Assembly (NCBI GenBank): GCA_016219105.1
Contig: JACRCI010000075.1
Coordinates: 1-43,087 of the forward strand
Length of the DNA stretch: 43,087 nt
Source: Deltaproteobacteria bacterium
GTDB lineage: Bacteria > Desulfobacterota > GWC2-55-46 > DRQE01
Direction of reading: 5' to 3'
Both the position numbers and the translations under genes were made by a program. The notes under the pieces were generated by a model. It was not told the origin of the DNA. It was given only the letters and a program-made list of their open reading frames with translations, and ran no database searches. The first letter of the stretch is position 1. Each line of letters opens with the position of its first letter. Of the stretch, positions 1 to 8,408 are shown piece by piece.

Positions 1-935
1 CCCTCCTTTAAGTCCGCGGCAAAGGCGACGAGCGCCGGGATCGCCCCTTTATACTTTAAAAGCCTTATTCCGCTCAACGCCTGCCTCTTTTCCTCGATAG
101 AGCCATACCCGAGCCGTGCCTTGAGTATGTCGAGGAACACTTCCTTGTCGCGGTCTTCGAGGGAACCGCCCAACCTTTCCATGAACCTCACGGCCGTATC
201 CGTGGATATGGCGAAGGAGATGTCCCTGTTCTCAATAAACGGCATCACCTTTTTCGCGTCATCCTCATGGACGAGGTTCGACAGGGCGTCAATGGCGGCA
301 AGCCTCGACATGTCGTCGCGCTCGACAGCGGATAGAAGCCGGTCTATGATATCGGGGCTGCCGATGGAGCCCAGGGCCTCGAGCACGGAAAACCTGACCC
401 ACTCGTCGTCGTCCTTGAGCATCTCGATAAGACTCTGTACCGACGAGAACGCCCTGAGCTTTGCCAGCGTAATCGCGGTTGAAGCCCTTATGTTCGGATT
501 GGGATGGCCGCAGAGACGGGTAAGAGAAGCCGCGGCGCCATTAACGTCCGGCGGAGCGCTGGATAAAACGCACCGGCCTATCGTGTCTATCGCGAATTTA
601 AGGACGTCCTCGTCTTTTTCGCTTAAAAGAGGTATGACCGCGCTGACCCCGAAGCCTCCGAGCCTCTCCAGAATCTCAACGGCCATATTGCGCAAGGCCG
701 CGTCGTCTTCCTCGTAGAGGAGCGGCAGGACGGCATCGGCCACCTCGGCGCCGCCTATGCTTATGAGGGTATTGACCGCCGCGTCCCTCGTGCCGAGGTC
801 GCAGTCCCTTAAAAGGGCCACAAGCGGGCCTATGCCCCTCCTCTCCCCGGTTTCTCCTATGGCCTCTATCGCCTCATGGCGCAGGGCCGTGTCAACGGAG
901 CTTAACATGGCGATAGCCGCGTCAATGTCTGTCAT
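1..935 (-). CDS. HEAT-repeat protein (C-terminus cut by window edge)
   Basis: An open frame runs from ATG at 935 to the left edge without a stop, about 311 codons. The translation is a series of paired helices of about 31 residues with HEAT / PBS-lyase-like signatures (for example ALRHEAIEAIGETGE, ALRNMAVEILERLGG, WVRFSVLEALGSIGSP). Such repeats form an alpha solenoid used for protein-protein contacts; no catalytic motif is visible. It lies 71 bp downstream of the HD-GYP regulator on the same strand and is probably the last visible gene of the fliL-to-signalling transcription unit. The Shine-Dalgarno sequence is weak. A role as a scaffold for the neighbouring kinases is only a guess from position. 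Confidence 0.8.
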   Translation of the reverse strand, partial: MTDIDAAIAMLSSVDTALRHEAIEAIGETGERRGIGPLVALLRDCDLGTRDAAVNTLISIGGAEVADAVLPLLYEEDDAALRNMAVEILERLGGFGVSAVIPLLSEKDEDVLKFAIDTIGRCVLSSAPPDVNGAAASLTRLCGHPNPNIRASTAITLAKLRAFSSVQSLIEMLKDDDEWVRFSVLEALGSIGSPDIIDRLLSAVERDDMSRLAAIDALSNLVHEDDAKKVMPFIENRDISFAISTDTAVRFMERLGGSLEDRDKEVFLDILKARLGYGSIEEKRQALSGIRLLKYKGAIPALVAFAADLKE

Positions 936-1006
936 AATTGTACCGTTCCCAGATGTTTTATCGGAATACCGCCGGATTTCTTTAGCAATTTGCGGAAACG
1001 CGAAAC

Positions 1007-2239
1007 TTATTCAGTTTTTTCTATCGAGATCTTGTCCACTATGGGGTCTATGGCGTGAAAGTTCCTGAGCCTCTCTATCAGGGCCGCGGTGATCGCGCTC
1101 CCCATGGGCAGGAGCAACTTCCCGCTCTTTGTCATGATATCGCCGGCGAGGACCATCCCGCCGGCGATCCGTGAAAACGGTATGTCTTCGACCCCCGCTT
1201 CCTCCCTCTTCCCTTCCATCGTCTCAACGAGGCAGTTAACGGCGTCCGGGTCGAATTCCACGCCGCGCCCCCCTTTCAATCCCTCTATCGCCGATCTCCT
1301 GCCCCCGGCGGAAAGGTCGTCAAACCGGCTCGCGGCCGCTATTATCCTCGAACCCATGGGTATCTCCTCGGCCTTCAGGCCGTCCGGATAGCCCCCGCCC
1401 GACCATTCTTCGTGATGGCTCCGTATAAGAAGGGCCACCTGCCTCAGGTCGGGCGTCGAGGCAATCGTCTCCTGTCCAAGCGCCGGGTGCTGTCTGAAGA
1501 TGAACCTCTCGGCGTCGTTCATGGCGTCTTCGCCCTTTCTGAGTATCCCCTTGGGCACGCCTATAAGGCCGATGTCATGGAGCAGCGCGGCCGCCTCTAT
1601 CACGGCAACCTCCCTCCCGTGGAGTCCCATCCCGACCGCCATTTCCCTGGAAAGCCCGGCGGTCCTTTTCACGTGCCCGCCGAGGTGGGAATCGAAAAGC
1701 TCCATCAGGCCGGCTGAGGTCTTTATGAAGTTGAAGAAACTCTCCCTGAGCTGCCTGGTCCTTTCCTCGACCTTCCTTTCGAGGCCTTCATTCAATTCCG
1801 CAAGCTCCTTATTCTGCCTCCGCGTGACTTCAAGGAGGCGCCTGTTCTCGTCCTTTAGTTCATGACGGTCGAGGAGATCCCTTACGGTGAGCTTCAACGC
1901 CACGTCGTCCCACGGCTTGGTGATGTAGCGGTGGACCTCGCTCTCGTTCACAGCGTTCATGGTCGAGGCGAGGTCCGCGTATCCCGTAAGCATGATCCTG
2001 ACCGTATCCGGCGACCGTTCCTTGACCCTGCGCAGGAACTCCACGCCTTCCATCCCCGGCATCCTGTGGTCGGATATGACGAGCGAGACGCGGTTTTTCA
2101 GCATGAGTTCCAGACCCTCAACGCCGCCTCCGGCAATGAGGATGTTGTAGCCCTCCCTCCTGAACAGCCTGTAAAGGGCGTTACGTATGTTCTCCTCGTC
2201 ATCAACGAAAAGGATGGTGTGGTCTCTGGGGTTCGTCAT
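1007..2239 (-). CDS. Response regulator with receiver and HD-GYP domain
   Basis: 410 residues. Residues 8-125 are a CheY-like receiver with acidic pair D13/D14, phospho-acceptor D57 (ISDHRMPG), LTG at 84-86 and K108. A coiled coil (about 125-165) leads into an HD-GYP domain: HD pair at 221-222, HP at 251, HHEEW at 275-279 and GYP at 283-285. This family (RpfG type) hydrolyses cyclic di-GMP. Two usually conserved positions differ: HDIGK is HDIGL here, and the later ADxFDAL block reads ASRFDDL, so activity may be reduced or altered. It is 9 bp downstream of a histidine kinase and is likely its partner, linking kinase input to cyclic di-GMP and motility. Confidence 0.9.
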   Translation of the reverse strand: MTNPRDHTILFVDDEENIRNALYRLFRREGYNILIAGGGVEGLELMLKNRVSLVISDHRMPGMEGVEFLRRVKERSPDTVRIMLTGYADLASTMNAVNESEVHRYITKPWDDVALKLTVRDLLDRHELKDENRRLLEVTRRQNKELAELNEGLERKVEERTRQLRESFFNFIKTSAGLMELFDSHLGGHVKRTAGLSREMAVGMGLHGREVAVIEAAALLHDIGLIGVPKGILRKGEDAMNDAERFIFRQHPALGQETIASTPDLRQVALLIRSHHEEWSGGGYPDGLKAEEIPMGSRIIAAASRFDDLSAGGRRSAIEGLKGGRGVEFDPDAVNCLVETMEGKREEAGVEDIPFSRIAGGMVLAGDIMTKSGKLLLPMGSAITAALIERLRNFHAIDPIVDKISIEKTE

Positions 2240-2248
2240 AATAGCGTT

Positions 2249-4063
2249 CTAAACGGGCATGCCCCCGGCAGCCACCGGAAGCTTCACGAAAAAGGTCGTC
2301 CCGCGGCCCGCCTCGCTCAAGAATCCTATCTCTCCGTTATGCTCCTTGATTATCCCGTAGCTTATCGAAAGCCCGAGCCCGGTGCCGCTGCCGACGGGCT
2401 TTGTGGTAAAGAACGGGTCGAACACCTTCTGTCCTATCTTTGCGGGGATGCCGGCGCCATTGTCGCTTATCTCCACGGTCACGAAACCGTCCCTGAAAGA
2501 GGTCTTCAAGCCTATCTCCCCCTTTTTCCCCTCTGGTATGGCCTGTGCCGCGTTCATAAGCAGGTTCATGAAAACCTGGTTTATCTGCTGGGGCCTGCAG
2601 CGTATATGGGGCACCTCGCCGTAGTCCTTCCTTATCGCGGCACTGTACTTTATCTCATGCCACACCATGTTTACGGTCCCCTCGAGCCCGTGGTTTACGT
2701 CAAATTCCTGCAACTCCCCGGTGCCCGCGTGCGAAAACTCCTTCAGCCCCTTGATTATAACCCTGACCCTGTCCACGCCGTCCCTGCACTCGTTCACCAT
2801 GGTCACGAGCTCTTCCACCGCGAAATCCATGTCCCTGTCCTTTTTAAACGCCTCTATCCGCCCCATAACCTCCCACACGTCCTTCGGGTTGCCGCTCCTA
2901 TGCGCCCCTTCGAGTTCGCGATACATGTACAGGAGTTCCCTTATTCCCGCGCCATACGCGGCGAGGGTGGAGAGGTTGGAATTTATAAAACCCACCGGGT
3001 TGTTTATCTCATGCGCTATTCCGGCGGCGAGCTGGCCTATCGAGGCCATTTTTTCCGAATGGACGAGTTGATGTTTCGCGTCCGAGAGTCTCCGGTTGGT
3101 CGCGTTGAGCTCGGCGTTCGATATCCGGAGTTCCGCGTTTTTGCCCTCTATCTCCCGCTGAGAGGCCTCAAATACCTTATTCAGCCTTTCAAGCTCCTCG
3201 GCGCGTCTTTCGTTTTTCTCTTTCTCGAGTCTGAGGGTCTTTATGTATTGCATGCGGGCGGCCTTATCCTCGTTGAGACGGCCGGCCATCTCGTTAAAGC
3301 CACGGGCCAGGTCACCCACCTCGTCCCCTCCATGGGCGTCGGCCTTGACGTCCAGCCTCCCTCTGGTCATCTCGTTTACTGCGTCGGTTATCCTGCCGAG
3401 CCTTCTCCCGATATCGCCGGAAAGAGCCATGAGCATCGCCACGCCTATAAGGACGCTTAAGACGCAGACCGCGGCGTATAAAAAGGCGCCCCTTGCCATC
3501 TTCCCCTCGATGGCGTCCTGCGACCCGGCGGCCTCGGCCTCCTCGTGCGCGACCAGCGTGTCCGCGATGGAGATAAACCGTTTAAACCTCTCCTCCTGAA
3601 CGCCGGCGACAAGGGTCCTCCCACGCCTGATGTCTCCCTCGTAGACGGCCGGGATTATTTCCCCGTCCCTTGTCTTCTTGAATTCCTCCCATACGGCCCT
3701 TATCTCCTGCACCGCCCGAACGGCCTCTTTATCGAATCCGGCATGTTCATCAAGCATTTCTCCTATCTCCGCGTCCACCCGCCTTGTCGCTTCCTTCACG
3801 GCCTCATGGTCTGACGTCAGTCGAGCCCTGTCGGTTTCGCTGATCATCAAAAGCATCGCCCTCCTTGCGTCCTCGAGGTCCGACTTTAATCTCAAGAGCT
3901 TCATGGCCTCGGAGAACGCCTCCTCATAAACCGCGCGCGAGGCCCTTTTCGTCGCGGCCATATCCACGAGCCCCATAACGGCTATGACCATGATGAAAAA
4001 CAGGAATACGCCGAAGGTGAGAAAGAGTTTTTTCCTTATCCCTATGTCCCTTAAGCGGATCAT
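2249..4063 (-). CDS. Membrane sensor histidine kinase (HAMP, HisKA, HATPase)
   Basis: 604 residues. TM1 is at about 12-32 and TM2 at about 192-216, enclosing a periplasmic helical region that resembles four-helix-bundle sensor domains. HAMP follows (about 215-270), then a long coiled coil (270-335), HisKA with H351 in the motif AHEINNP, and a HATPase domain with N box (NLLMNAAQA), DNGAGIP, FFTTK and GTGLGLS. It autophosphorylates on H351. Its ATG overlaps the stop of the upstream kinase as ATGA, so translation is coupled. It closely resembles that kinase in the catalytic half (both HEINNP-[VI]-GF), suggesting a tandem duplication with different input domains. The HD-GYP regulator downstream is the likely target. 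Confidence 0.9.
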   Translation of the reverse strand: MIRLRDIGIRKKLFLTFGVFLFFIMVIAVMGLVDMAATKRASRAVYEEAFSEAMKLLRLKSDLEDARRAMLLMISETDRARLTSDHEAVKEATRRVDAEIGEMLDEHAGFDKEAVRAVQEIRAVWEEFKKTRDGEIIPAVYEGDIRRGRTLVAGVQEERFKRFISIADTLVAHEEAEAAGSQDAIEGKMARGAFLYAAVCVLSVLIGVAMLMALSGDIGRRLGRITDAVNEMTRGRLDVKADAHGGDEVGDLARGFNEMAGRLNEDKAARMQYIKTLRLEKEKNERRAEELERLNKVFEASQREIEGKNAELRISNAELNATNRRLSDAKHQLVHSEKMASIGQLAAGIAHEINNPVGFINSNLSTLAAYGAGIRELLYMYRELEGAHRSGNPKDVWEVMGRIEAFKKDRDMDFAVEELVTMVNECRDGVDRVRVIIKGLKEFSHAGTGELQEFDVNHGLEGTVNMVWHEIKYSAAIRKDYGEVPHIRCRPQQINQVFMNLLMNAAQAIPEGKKGEIGLKTSFRDGFVTVEISDNGAGIPAKIGQKVFDPFFTTKPVGSGTGLGLSISYGIIKEHNGEIGFLSEAGRGTTFFVKLPVAAGGMPV

Positions 4064-5433
4064 CCTTTCACCGGAAGCCGTATGGTAAAGGTGGCGCCTT
4101 CGTCCGCCCTGCTGTCTGCCCGTATCTCGCCGCCGTGACGCTTTACGATCCCGTAGGCTATCGAGAGCCCAAGCCCGGTGCCGCCGCCAACCGGCTTTGT
4201 CGTGAAAAACGGTTCGAATATCCTCGCCATATTCTCCTCGGTGATGCCGCGGCCGTTGTCGCTGACGGATACCTCCGCGAACTCAGCCCCGGGGCCGGCC
4301 AGGGCGGTGGAAACCCTGATCTCGCCGTTTGGGCCGGCGGCGTCAACGGCATTGGCGATGATGTTCAGGAACACGTGGTTCAGTTCCATCGGGTTGCCGG
4401 TGACCTCCGGGATATCGCCGTAGTCCCGGTGGACGCGGACGTCGCGGCCCGTGGAGCGCCGGGCCATATTCAGCGCGCTTTCGAGGCATTCGTTCAGGTT
4501 GACCGGGCCGACCCCGGCGCAATCTATGCGGGAGAAGTCTTTAAGCTCACTGACTATCCTCTTCACCCTCTCGGCCCCTTCGCGCGACTCGCGTATGAGT
4601 TTAACCGCGTCCTTGACGATGAAACCATGATCAACCGCGCCGGCAAGCTCTTCTATCTTCCTTATGCCTTCCCCTATATCGGGGGAAAAGGCCGCGTCTT
4701 TCCGGCCGCTTACGAGGTTACGGAGCGCGCCGTACTCCTCAAGCAGCCTTACGATGTCGTCCACGTAGGACTTAAGCGTCTCCATGTTGCTCATGATAAA
4801 GCCGATGGGGTTATTTATCTCATGCGCCATCCCGGCGGCGAGTTGCCCTATGGAGGCCATCTTCTCCCTCTGGAGGAGCTGCGACTCGGCGTCTTTCAGG
4901 TCTTTATACGCCCTTTCCAGTTCCCCGGTCCTCTCCCTCACCTTTTCCTCGAGGTTGGACTTCGCCTCTTCGAGGCCGCGGATGAGTTCCTGCGTCTTGC
5001 GCATGTCGGCGGCGACTACGACAATGCCCGCGACCTTCCCCTCGCTGTCCCTCAGGACCGAACCGTTCGCGTTCACCGGTATCTTCTCGCCGCGGCGGTC
5101 GATGTAGTTGAGGCTGAAGTTCCTCACCGGGCCATCGGTCACCATGCTCTTAAGGAGCCTGAAAAACTCGAGGTCGTCGTCGGCCGCCACACAGCCGATG
5201 GGCCTTCCCACGAGCTCCCGCGCGCCGTAGCCAAGCATCTCCTCGGCAGCGCGGTTGACAAAACGTATGGTCGCGTCCGGGTTCAGGACTATCAGGCTTT
5301 CCCCCATGCCGCGGATGATATTTATGACCCGCTGCCTGTCGAGGAATAAAAATTCCTTTTGCTGCCGAGAATCGTCCCCGTCCCCGCGGCGTCGGGCCGC
5401 ATCCGGGGTTTCTATGGTTCGCGTTTCAGACAT
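4060..5433 (-). CDS. Soluble PAS histidine kinase
   Basis: 457 residues with no membrane segment. A PAS domain occupies about 33-150 (LIVLNPDATIRFVNRAAEEMLGY, then the PAC segment ending in VVVAADMRKTQEL). A coiled coil (150-190) leads to HisKA with H204 in AHEINNP, and a HATPase domain with N box (NVFLNIIANAVDAA), DNGRGI, FFTTKP and GTGLGLS. It should autophosphorylate in the cytoplasm in response to a small-molecule, redox or protein cue sensed by PAS; the ligand cannot be read from sequence. The ATG has a good GAGG site 7 nt upstream and lies 22 nt inside the end of the preceding receiver gene. No receiver domain is attached. Confidence 0.9.
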   Translation of the reverse strand: MSETRTIETPDAARRRGDGDDSRQQKEFLFLDRQRVINIIRGMGESLIVLNPDATIRFVNRAAEEMLGYGARELVGRPIGCVAADDDLEFFRLLKSMVTDGPVRNFSLNYIDRRGEKIPVNANGSVLRDSEGKVAGIVVVAADMRKTQELIRGLEEAKSNLEEKVRERTGELERAYKDLKDAESQLLQREKMASIGQLAAGMAHEINNPIGFIMSNMETLKSYVDDIVRLLEEYGALRNLVSGRKDAAFSPDIGEGIRKIEELAGAVDHGFIVKDAVKLIRESREGAERVKRIVSELKDFSRIDCAGVGPVNLNECLESALNMARRSTGRDVRVHRDYGDIPEVTGNPMELNHVFLNIIANAVDAAGPNGEIRVSTALAGPGAEFAEVSVSDNGRGITEENMARIFEPFFTTKPVGGGTGLGLSIAYGIVKRHGGEIRADSRADEGATFTIRLPVKG

Positions 5434-5792
5434 TTAAGCGCCTCGCTTATCATCTTCGCGGCCTCCGAGAAATCCGCCCCCTTGGGGAATATGGCGGATA
5501 TCCCGCTTCTCCTCGCGGCCTCCATCCTGTCTTCCACGGCGTAGGAGGTGACCATTATTACCGGCAGGGATGCGTCCATCTCGCGTATCTTACCGAGCGT
5601 TTCCGCGCCGTCCATCCCGGGCATCATAAAGTCCAGGAACACGATGTCGGGCCTTTCGCGCCTTATCTCCAGTATGCCGTCGGCCCCAGAGGGGCACGCC
5701 CTGACGCGATATCCTTTTGCCTTCAGGTAAAACCCCATGGTGTCGGAATAATCCTCTTCGTCGTCTATCAAAAGGATTTCAATGTCACCCAC
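5412..5792 (-). CDS. Single-domain response regulator (CheY-like)
   Basis: A stand-alone receiver of 126 residues from a GTG at 5792: ILLIDDEEDYSDT (acidic pocket), FLDFMMPGMDG (phospho-acceptor D), then VTSYA. The usual lysine block is represented by IFPKGADF. There is no output domain, so it probably works by protein contact or as a phosphorelay intermediate between flanking kinases. The frame is open up to an ATG at 5852, but that start would overlap the upstream kinase by 68 nt; the GTG overlaps it by only 8 nt, and the domain begins right after it. The downstream kinase starts 22 nt before its stop. Confidence 0.85.
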   Translation of the reverse strand: MGDIEILLIDDEEDYSDTMGFYLKAKGYRVRACPSGADGILEIRRERPDIVFLDFMMPGMDGAETLGKIREMDASLPVIMVTSYAVEDRMEAARRSGISAIFPKGADFSEAAKMISEALKCLKREP

Positions 5793-7614
5793 CGCGCAAC
5801 CTCGTCGCAAACCTTTCAAGAAGTCCGTTTTTCTCGTCCCCGCACCTTCCATTCAGCCGGTCGCACCGGTCCCTCCCGCCCTCCCTCAGGAAGACCGCGT
5901 CTTCTGGCATCATCGGAAGGGCCACGGTAAACACGCTCCCCCTGCCCAAATAGCTCTCCACCCGTATATCCCCGCCGTGCAGTTCCACGATGGCCTTTGT
6001 GATGGTGAGTCCGAGACCGGTCCCCTTCAACGCCGTCGCGCCGTGAGCGCCCACCTGGACGAACTTCTCGAATATCCTGCCGAGGTCTTCCTCCTTCATG
6101 CCGCACCCGGTATCCCTCACGGCTATCTCAAGAAATACGCCGCCGCCAGACTCCCTTGCCCCCTCTATCCCGACCCCGACCGTCCCTTGCGCTGCGGTGA
6201 ACTTTATGGCGTTGCTCAGAAGGTTTACGAAGACCTGTACCGTCCTGTCCCTGTCCACAAAAAGCCTCGGAGGCGCCGAGGGCGCGTCAAGCAGGAGTTT
6301 TATGCCCCTTGAATCGGCCAGCGGCTTAATGGTTGCGATTATCTCTTTAAGGAGCGGCGCGGTCTCCACTATCTCCTGCCTTATCCTCATGTTGCCTGAA
6401 TCCAGCTTTGAGAAATCAAGGATGTCGTTTATGAGCCTCGAGAGCCTCTCCGTATTCCTCAGCGCTATGGAGAGCATCTTTTTCTGGTCTTCGCCGAGTC
6501 CACCGGTCAGACCGAGGATATTGCTCAGGGCCTGCTTTGTGGCAACGACCGGGGTCCTCAGTTCATGGGTGACGCTCGCCACGAAATCCCTTTTCATCCT
6601 GTCCAGTTCCCTGTACTTCGTAACGTCGCTCAGGACCGAGAAAATGCCCACCATCCTGCCCTCCCTGTCGCGTATGAGGGCGTTGCTGGCCCTCAAGGTC
6701 CTTGCGGTGTCGTCCTCTCCCCTGACCACCACGTCCCTTGCCGCGACATCGCCGTCGTCGTGGTTGCTGAAAATGGTTGGGGCAAGCACGACCATCTGTC
6801 CCGTGCCGAGCCCCTCCCAAACGGGTCTGGCCACCCTGTCCTTGAGCCTGGCCCCCAACACCCTTTCCCCCTCCGGGTTTATCATGAGGACGCGCCCGCT
6901 GTCGTCAACCGTTATCAAACCGTCTATGCCGCCGGCGACTATCCTCTCTGTCCTCTCCTTGTCCTGAAGGATGGCCGTCTTCTCCTTCTCCAGGTCGCCT
7001 GTGGCGGATCTGACCGCGCCGTCAACCTCGGACCTGAACCTCGACATGACGAGGTCCAATATCCTGCGCCTGTCCTCGGCCTTCGGGACCGCCCTTTCCA
7101 CAACATTTTTAATCATGCCGTCCAGTGTCATGTCGGACAGACTGCCTGCCCACTGCTCGGTATCCTCCACTGCGGCGGCTGAGGCCGAAGGGCCGGCCTC
7201 GCCGGTCTTTATATAGTGGACCGCGTTTACCTTTATGTGGGGTGAAGCGGCCGCATCAAAGGTATCGCATATCGAGGTCTTGCCGTCGGAGTTAAGGAGC
7301 GTCAGGAAATCGGTGAGTTCCCCAAGCGTTATGCCGTCAAGGAACACGACGCTGTGGAGTTTGAGGCGCGTAAACGCGCCGGCGAGGCCGGCTGAATGGC
7401 CAATGTCCTGAAGTGGAACTCCGTTGACGAGTATCTTCCCGTCCACATTGGCGACATTCAATTCACTCAGGTTATCGAGCAGCCCAGCAAGCCGCGCGTG
7501 ACAGGAGGCAACGGACCGCCTCGACACCGGGTGTTTTACGGAGTAAAGGCTCGTGTGTCCCATCGCCCTGGTCAGGGCCCGCAAAAACTCCTCGTATTCA
7601 ACCGCGGCGGTCAT
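5785..7614 (-). CDS. PAS histidine kinase with novel N-terminal input region
   Basis: 609 residues, no membrane segment. Residues 1-135 form an alpha/beta region I do not recognise (it includes LYSVKHPVS and DGKILVNGVPL); 140-220 is linker and helical. A PAS domain follows (about 222-335, GGIDGLITVDDSGRVLMINP), then HisKA with H350 in SVTHELRTP and a HATPase domain (NLLSNAIKF, DTGCGM, GTGLGLT). The catalytic half is of the PhoR/ResE type, unlike the HEINNP kinases downstream. A hairpin repeat unit is embedded in the N-terminal region and encodes HSAGLAGAF. The start lies 31 bp after the fliA stop with only a weak ribosome site, so it is probably co-transcribed with the flagellar operon. Confidence 0.88.
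   Translation of the reverse strand: MTAAVEYEEFLRALTRAMGHTSLYSVKHPVSRRSVASCHARLAGLLDNLSELNVANVDGKILVNGVPLQDIGHSAGLAGAFTRLKLHSVVFLDGITLGELTDFLTLLNSDGKTSICDTFDAAASPHIKVNAVHYIKTGEAGPSASAAAVEDTEQWAGSLSDMTLDGMIKNVVERAVPKAEDRRRILDLVMSRFRSEVDGAVRSATGDLEKEKTAILQDKERTERIVAGGIDGLITVDDSGRVLMINPEGERVLGARLKDRVARPVWEGLGTGQMVVLAPTIFSNHDDGDVAARDVVVRGEDDTARTLRASNALIRDREGRMVGIFSVLSDVTKYRELDRMKRDFVASVTHELRTPVVATKQALSNILGLTGGLGEDQKKMLSIALRNTERLSRLINDILDFSKLDSGNMRIRQEIVETAPLLKEIIATIKPLADSRGIKLLLDAPSAPPRLFVDRDRTVQVFVNLLSNAIKFTAAQGTVGVGIEGARESGGGVFLEIAVRDTGCGMKEEDLGRIFEKFVQVGAHGATALKGTGLGLTITKAIVELHGGDIRVESYLGRGSVFTVALPMMPEDAVFLREGGRDRCDRLNGRCGDEKNGLLERFATRLRGG
7378..7392. repeat. Hairpin repeat unit inside kinase gene
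   Basis: GCCGGC, loop GAG, GCCGGC, followed by TGAATGGCC, a variant of the TGGTTGGCC linker. It is in frame in the kinase at 5785-7614 and encodes AGLAG. Confidence 0.7.
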
Positions 7615-7645
7615 AAGTATTCAGCGCTCTCAGTCTATATTTCGG

Positions 7646-8392
7646 CTATATTTCGCCTTTCTTGAATTTTTTAAGCTTGGTCTTCAATTTGAATATCGCC
7701 TGACTGTGGAGCTGGCAGACCCTCGATTCCGTCACCTCCAGCACCCTGCCTATCTCCTTCAAATTCAGGTCCTCGTAATAATAAAGCGACAAGACGAGCC
7801 TTTCCTTCTCCTGGAGTTCGCCTATGGCCATGGCAAGCCGGTTTTTCGTCTCCTCAAGGTTCAACCTTGCCACCGGGTCCTCGCTTAAGGGGTCGGCGAT
7901 GCATTCGAGTATGCTCCTCGTGTCCCCGTCCTGCCCAAGACCCATGTCATCAAGGCTTAAAACCGCAACACCCGCGGCCTCCTTTAAGAACTTCCGGTAC
8001 TCCTCAATGTCCATGCCAAAGGACGCCGCTATCTCCTCCTCGGTCGGGGTCCTGCCGAGCCGGGCCTCAACCCTCGAATGCACCTCTTCGAGCTGTTTCG
8101 CCTTCTCCCTCGTGGACCTCGGCAGCCAGTCCATCCTCCTGAGTTCATCAAGCATCGCCCCCTTTATCCTGAACGACAGGTATGTCTCAACCTTCACGCC
8201 CCTTGAAGGGTCGAACCTGTCCAACGCCTCTATTACCCCGATGATGCCGGCGTTTATGAGGTCGTTCACGTCAATATGGGACGGCAGCCTTATCGCGAGC
8301 CTCGATGCGATAATCTTAACCAGCGGCGCATACTCCCTTATAAGCGCGTCCCTGTCCATGTTATATACCGTTGTAAGTTTTGCGCAGCTCAT
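7646..8392 (-). CDS. fliA: RNA polymerase sigma-28 factor FliA
   Basis: 248 residues from ATG 8392. Region 2 is clear (LIREYAPLVKIIASRL, DLINAGIIGVIEALDRFDPSRGVKVETYLSFRIKGAMLDELR), with the DWLPRS motif typical of FliA/WhiG. Region 3 (LGRTPTEEEIAASFG) and the region 4 helix-turn-helix (LNLKEIGRVLEVTESRVCQLHSQAIFKLK) follow. It directs polymerase to late flagellar promoters such as the sigma-28-like site before motA here. No anti-sigma FlgM gene is visible. The frame is open to an ATG at 8449, which would overlap flhG by 41 nt; another ATG lies at 8359. I chose 8392 because it follows the flhG stop with a GAGG about 13 nt upstream, but this start is uncertain. Confidence 0.93.
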   Translation of the reverse strand: MSCAKLTTVYNMDRDALIREYAPLVKIIASRLAIRLPSHIDVNDLINAGIIGVIEALDRFDPSRGVKVETYLSFRIKGAMLDELRRMDWLPRSTREKAKQLEEVHSRVEARLGRTPTEEEIAASFGMDIEEYRKFLKEAAGVAVLSLDDMGLGQDGDTRSILECIADPLSEDPVARLNLEETKNRLAMAIGELQEKERLVLSLYYYEDLNLKEIGRVLEVTESRVCQLHSQAIFKLKTKLKKFKKGEI

Positions 8393-8408
8393 ATGTTTAA
8401 AGGCGCCT

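Noticed and set aside
1862-3460. 532-codon plus-strand frame opposite the kinase and HD-GYP genes
   Set aside because: Antisense shadow in GC-rich DNA; no family similarity, while the minus strand encodes clear domains.
4135-5349. 404-codon plus-strand frame
   Set aside because: Antisense shadow of the PAS histidine kinase; composition rich in His/Arg/Leu without motifs.
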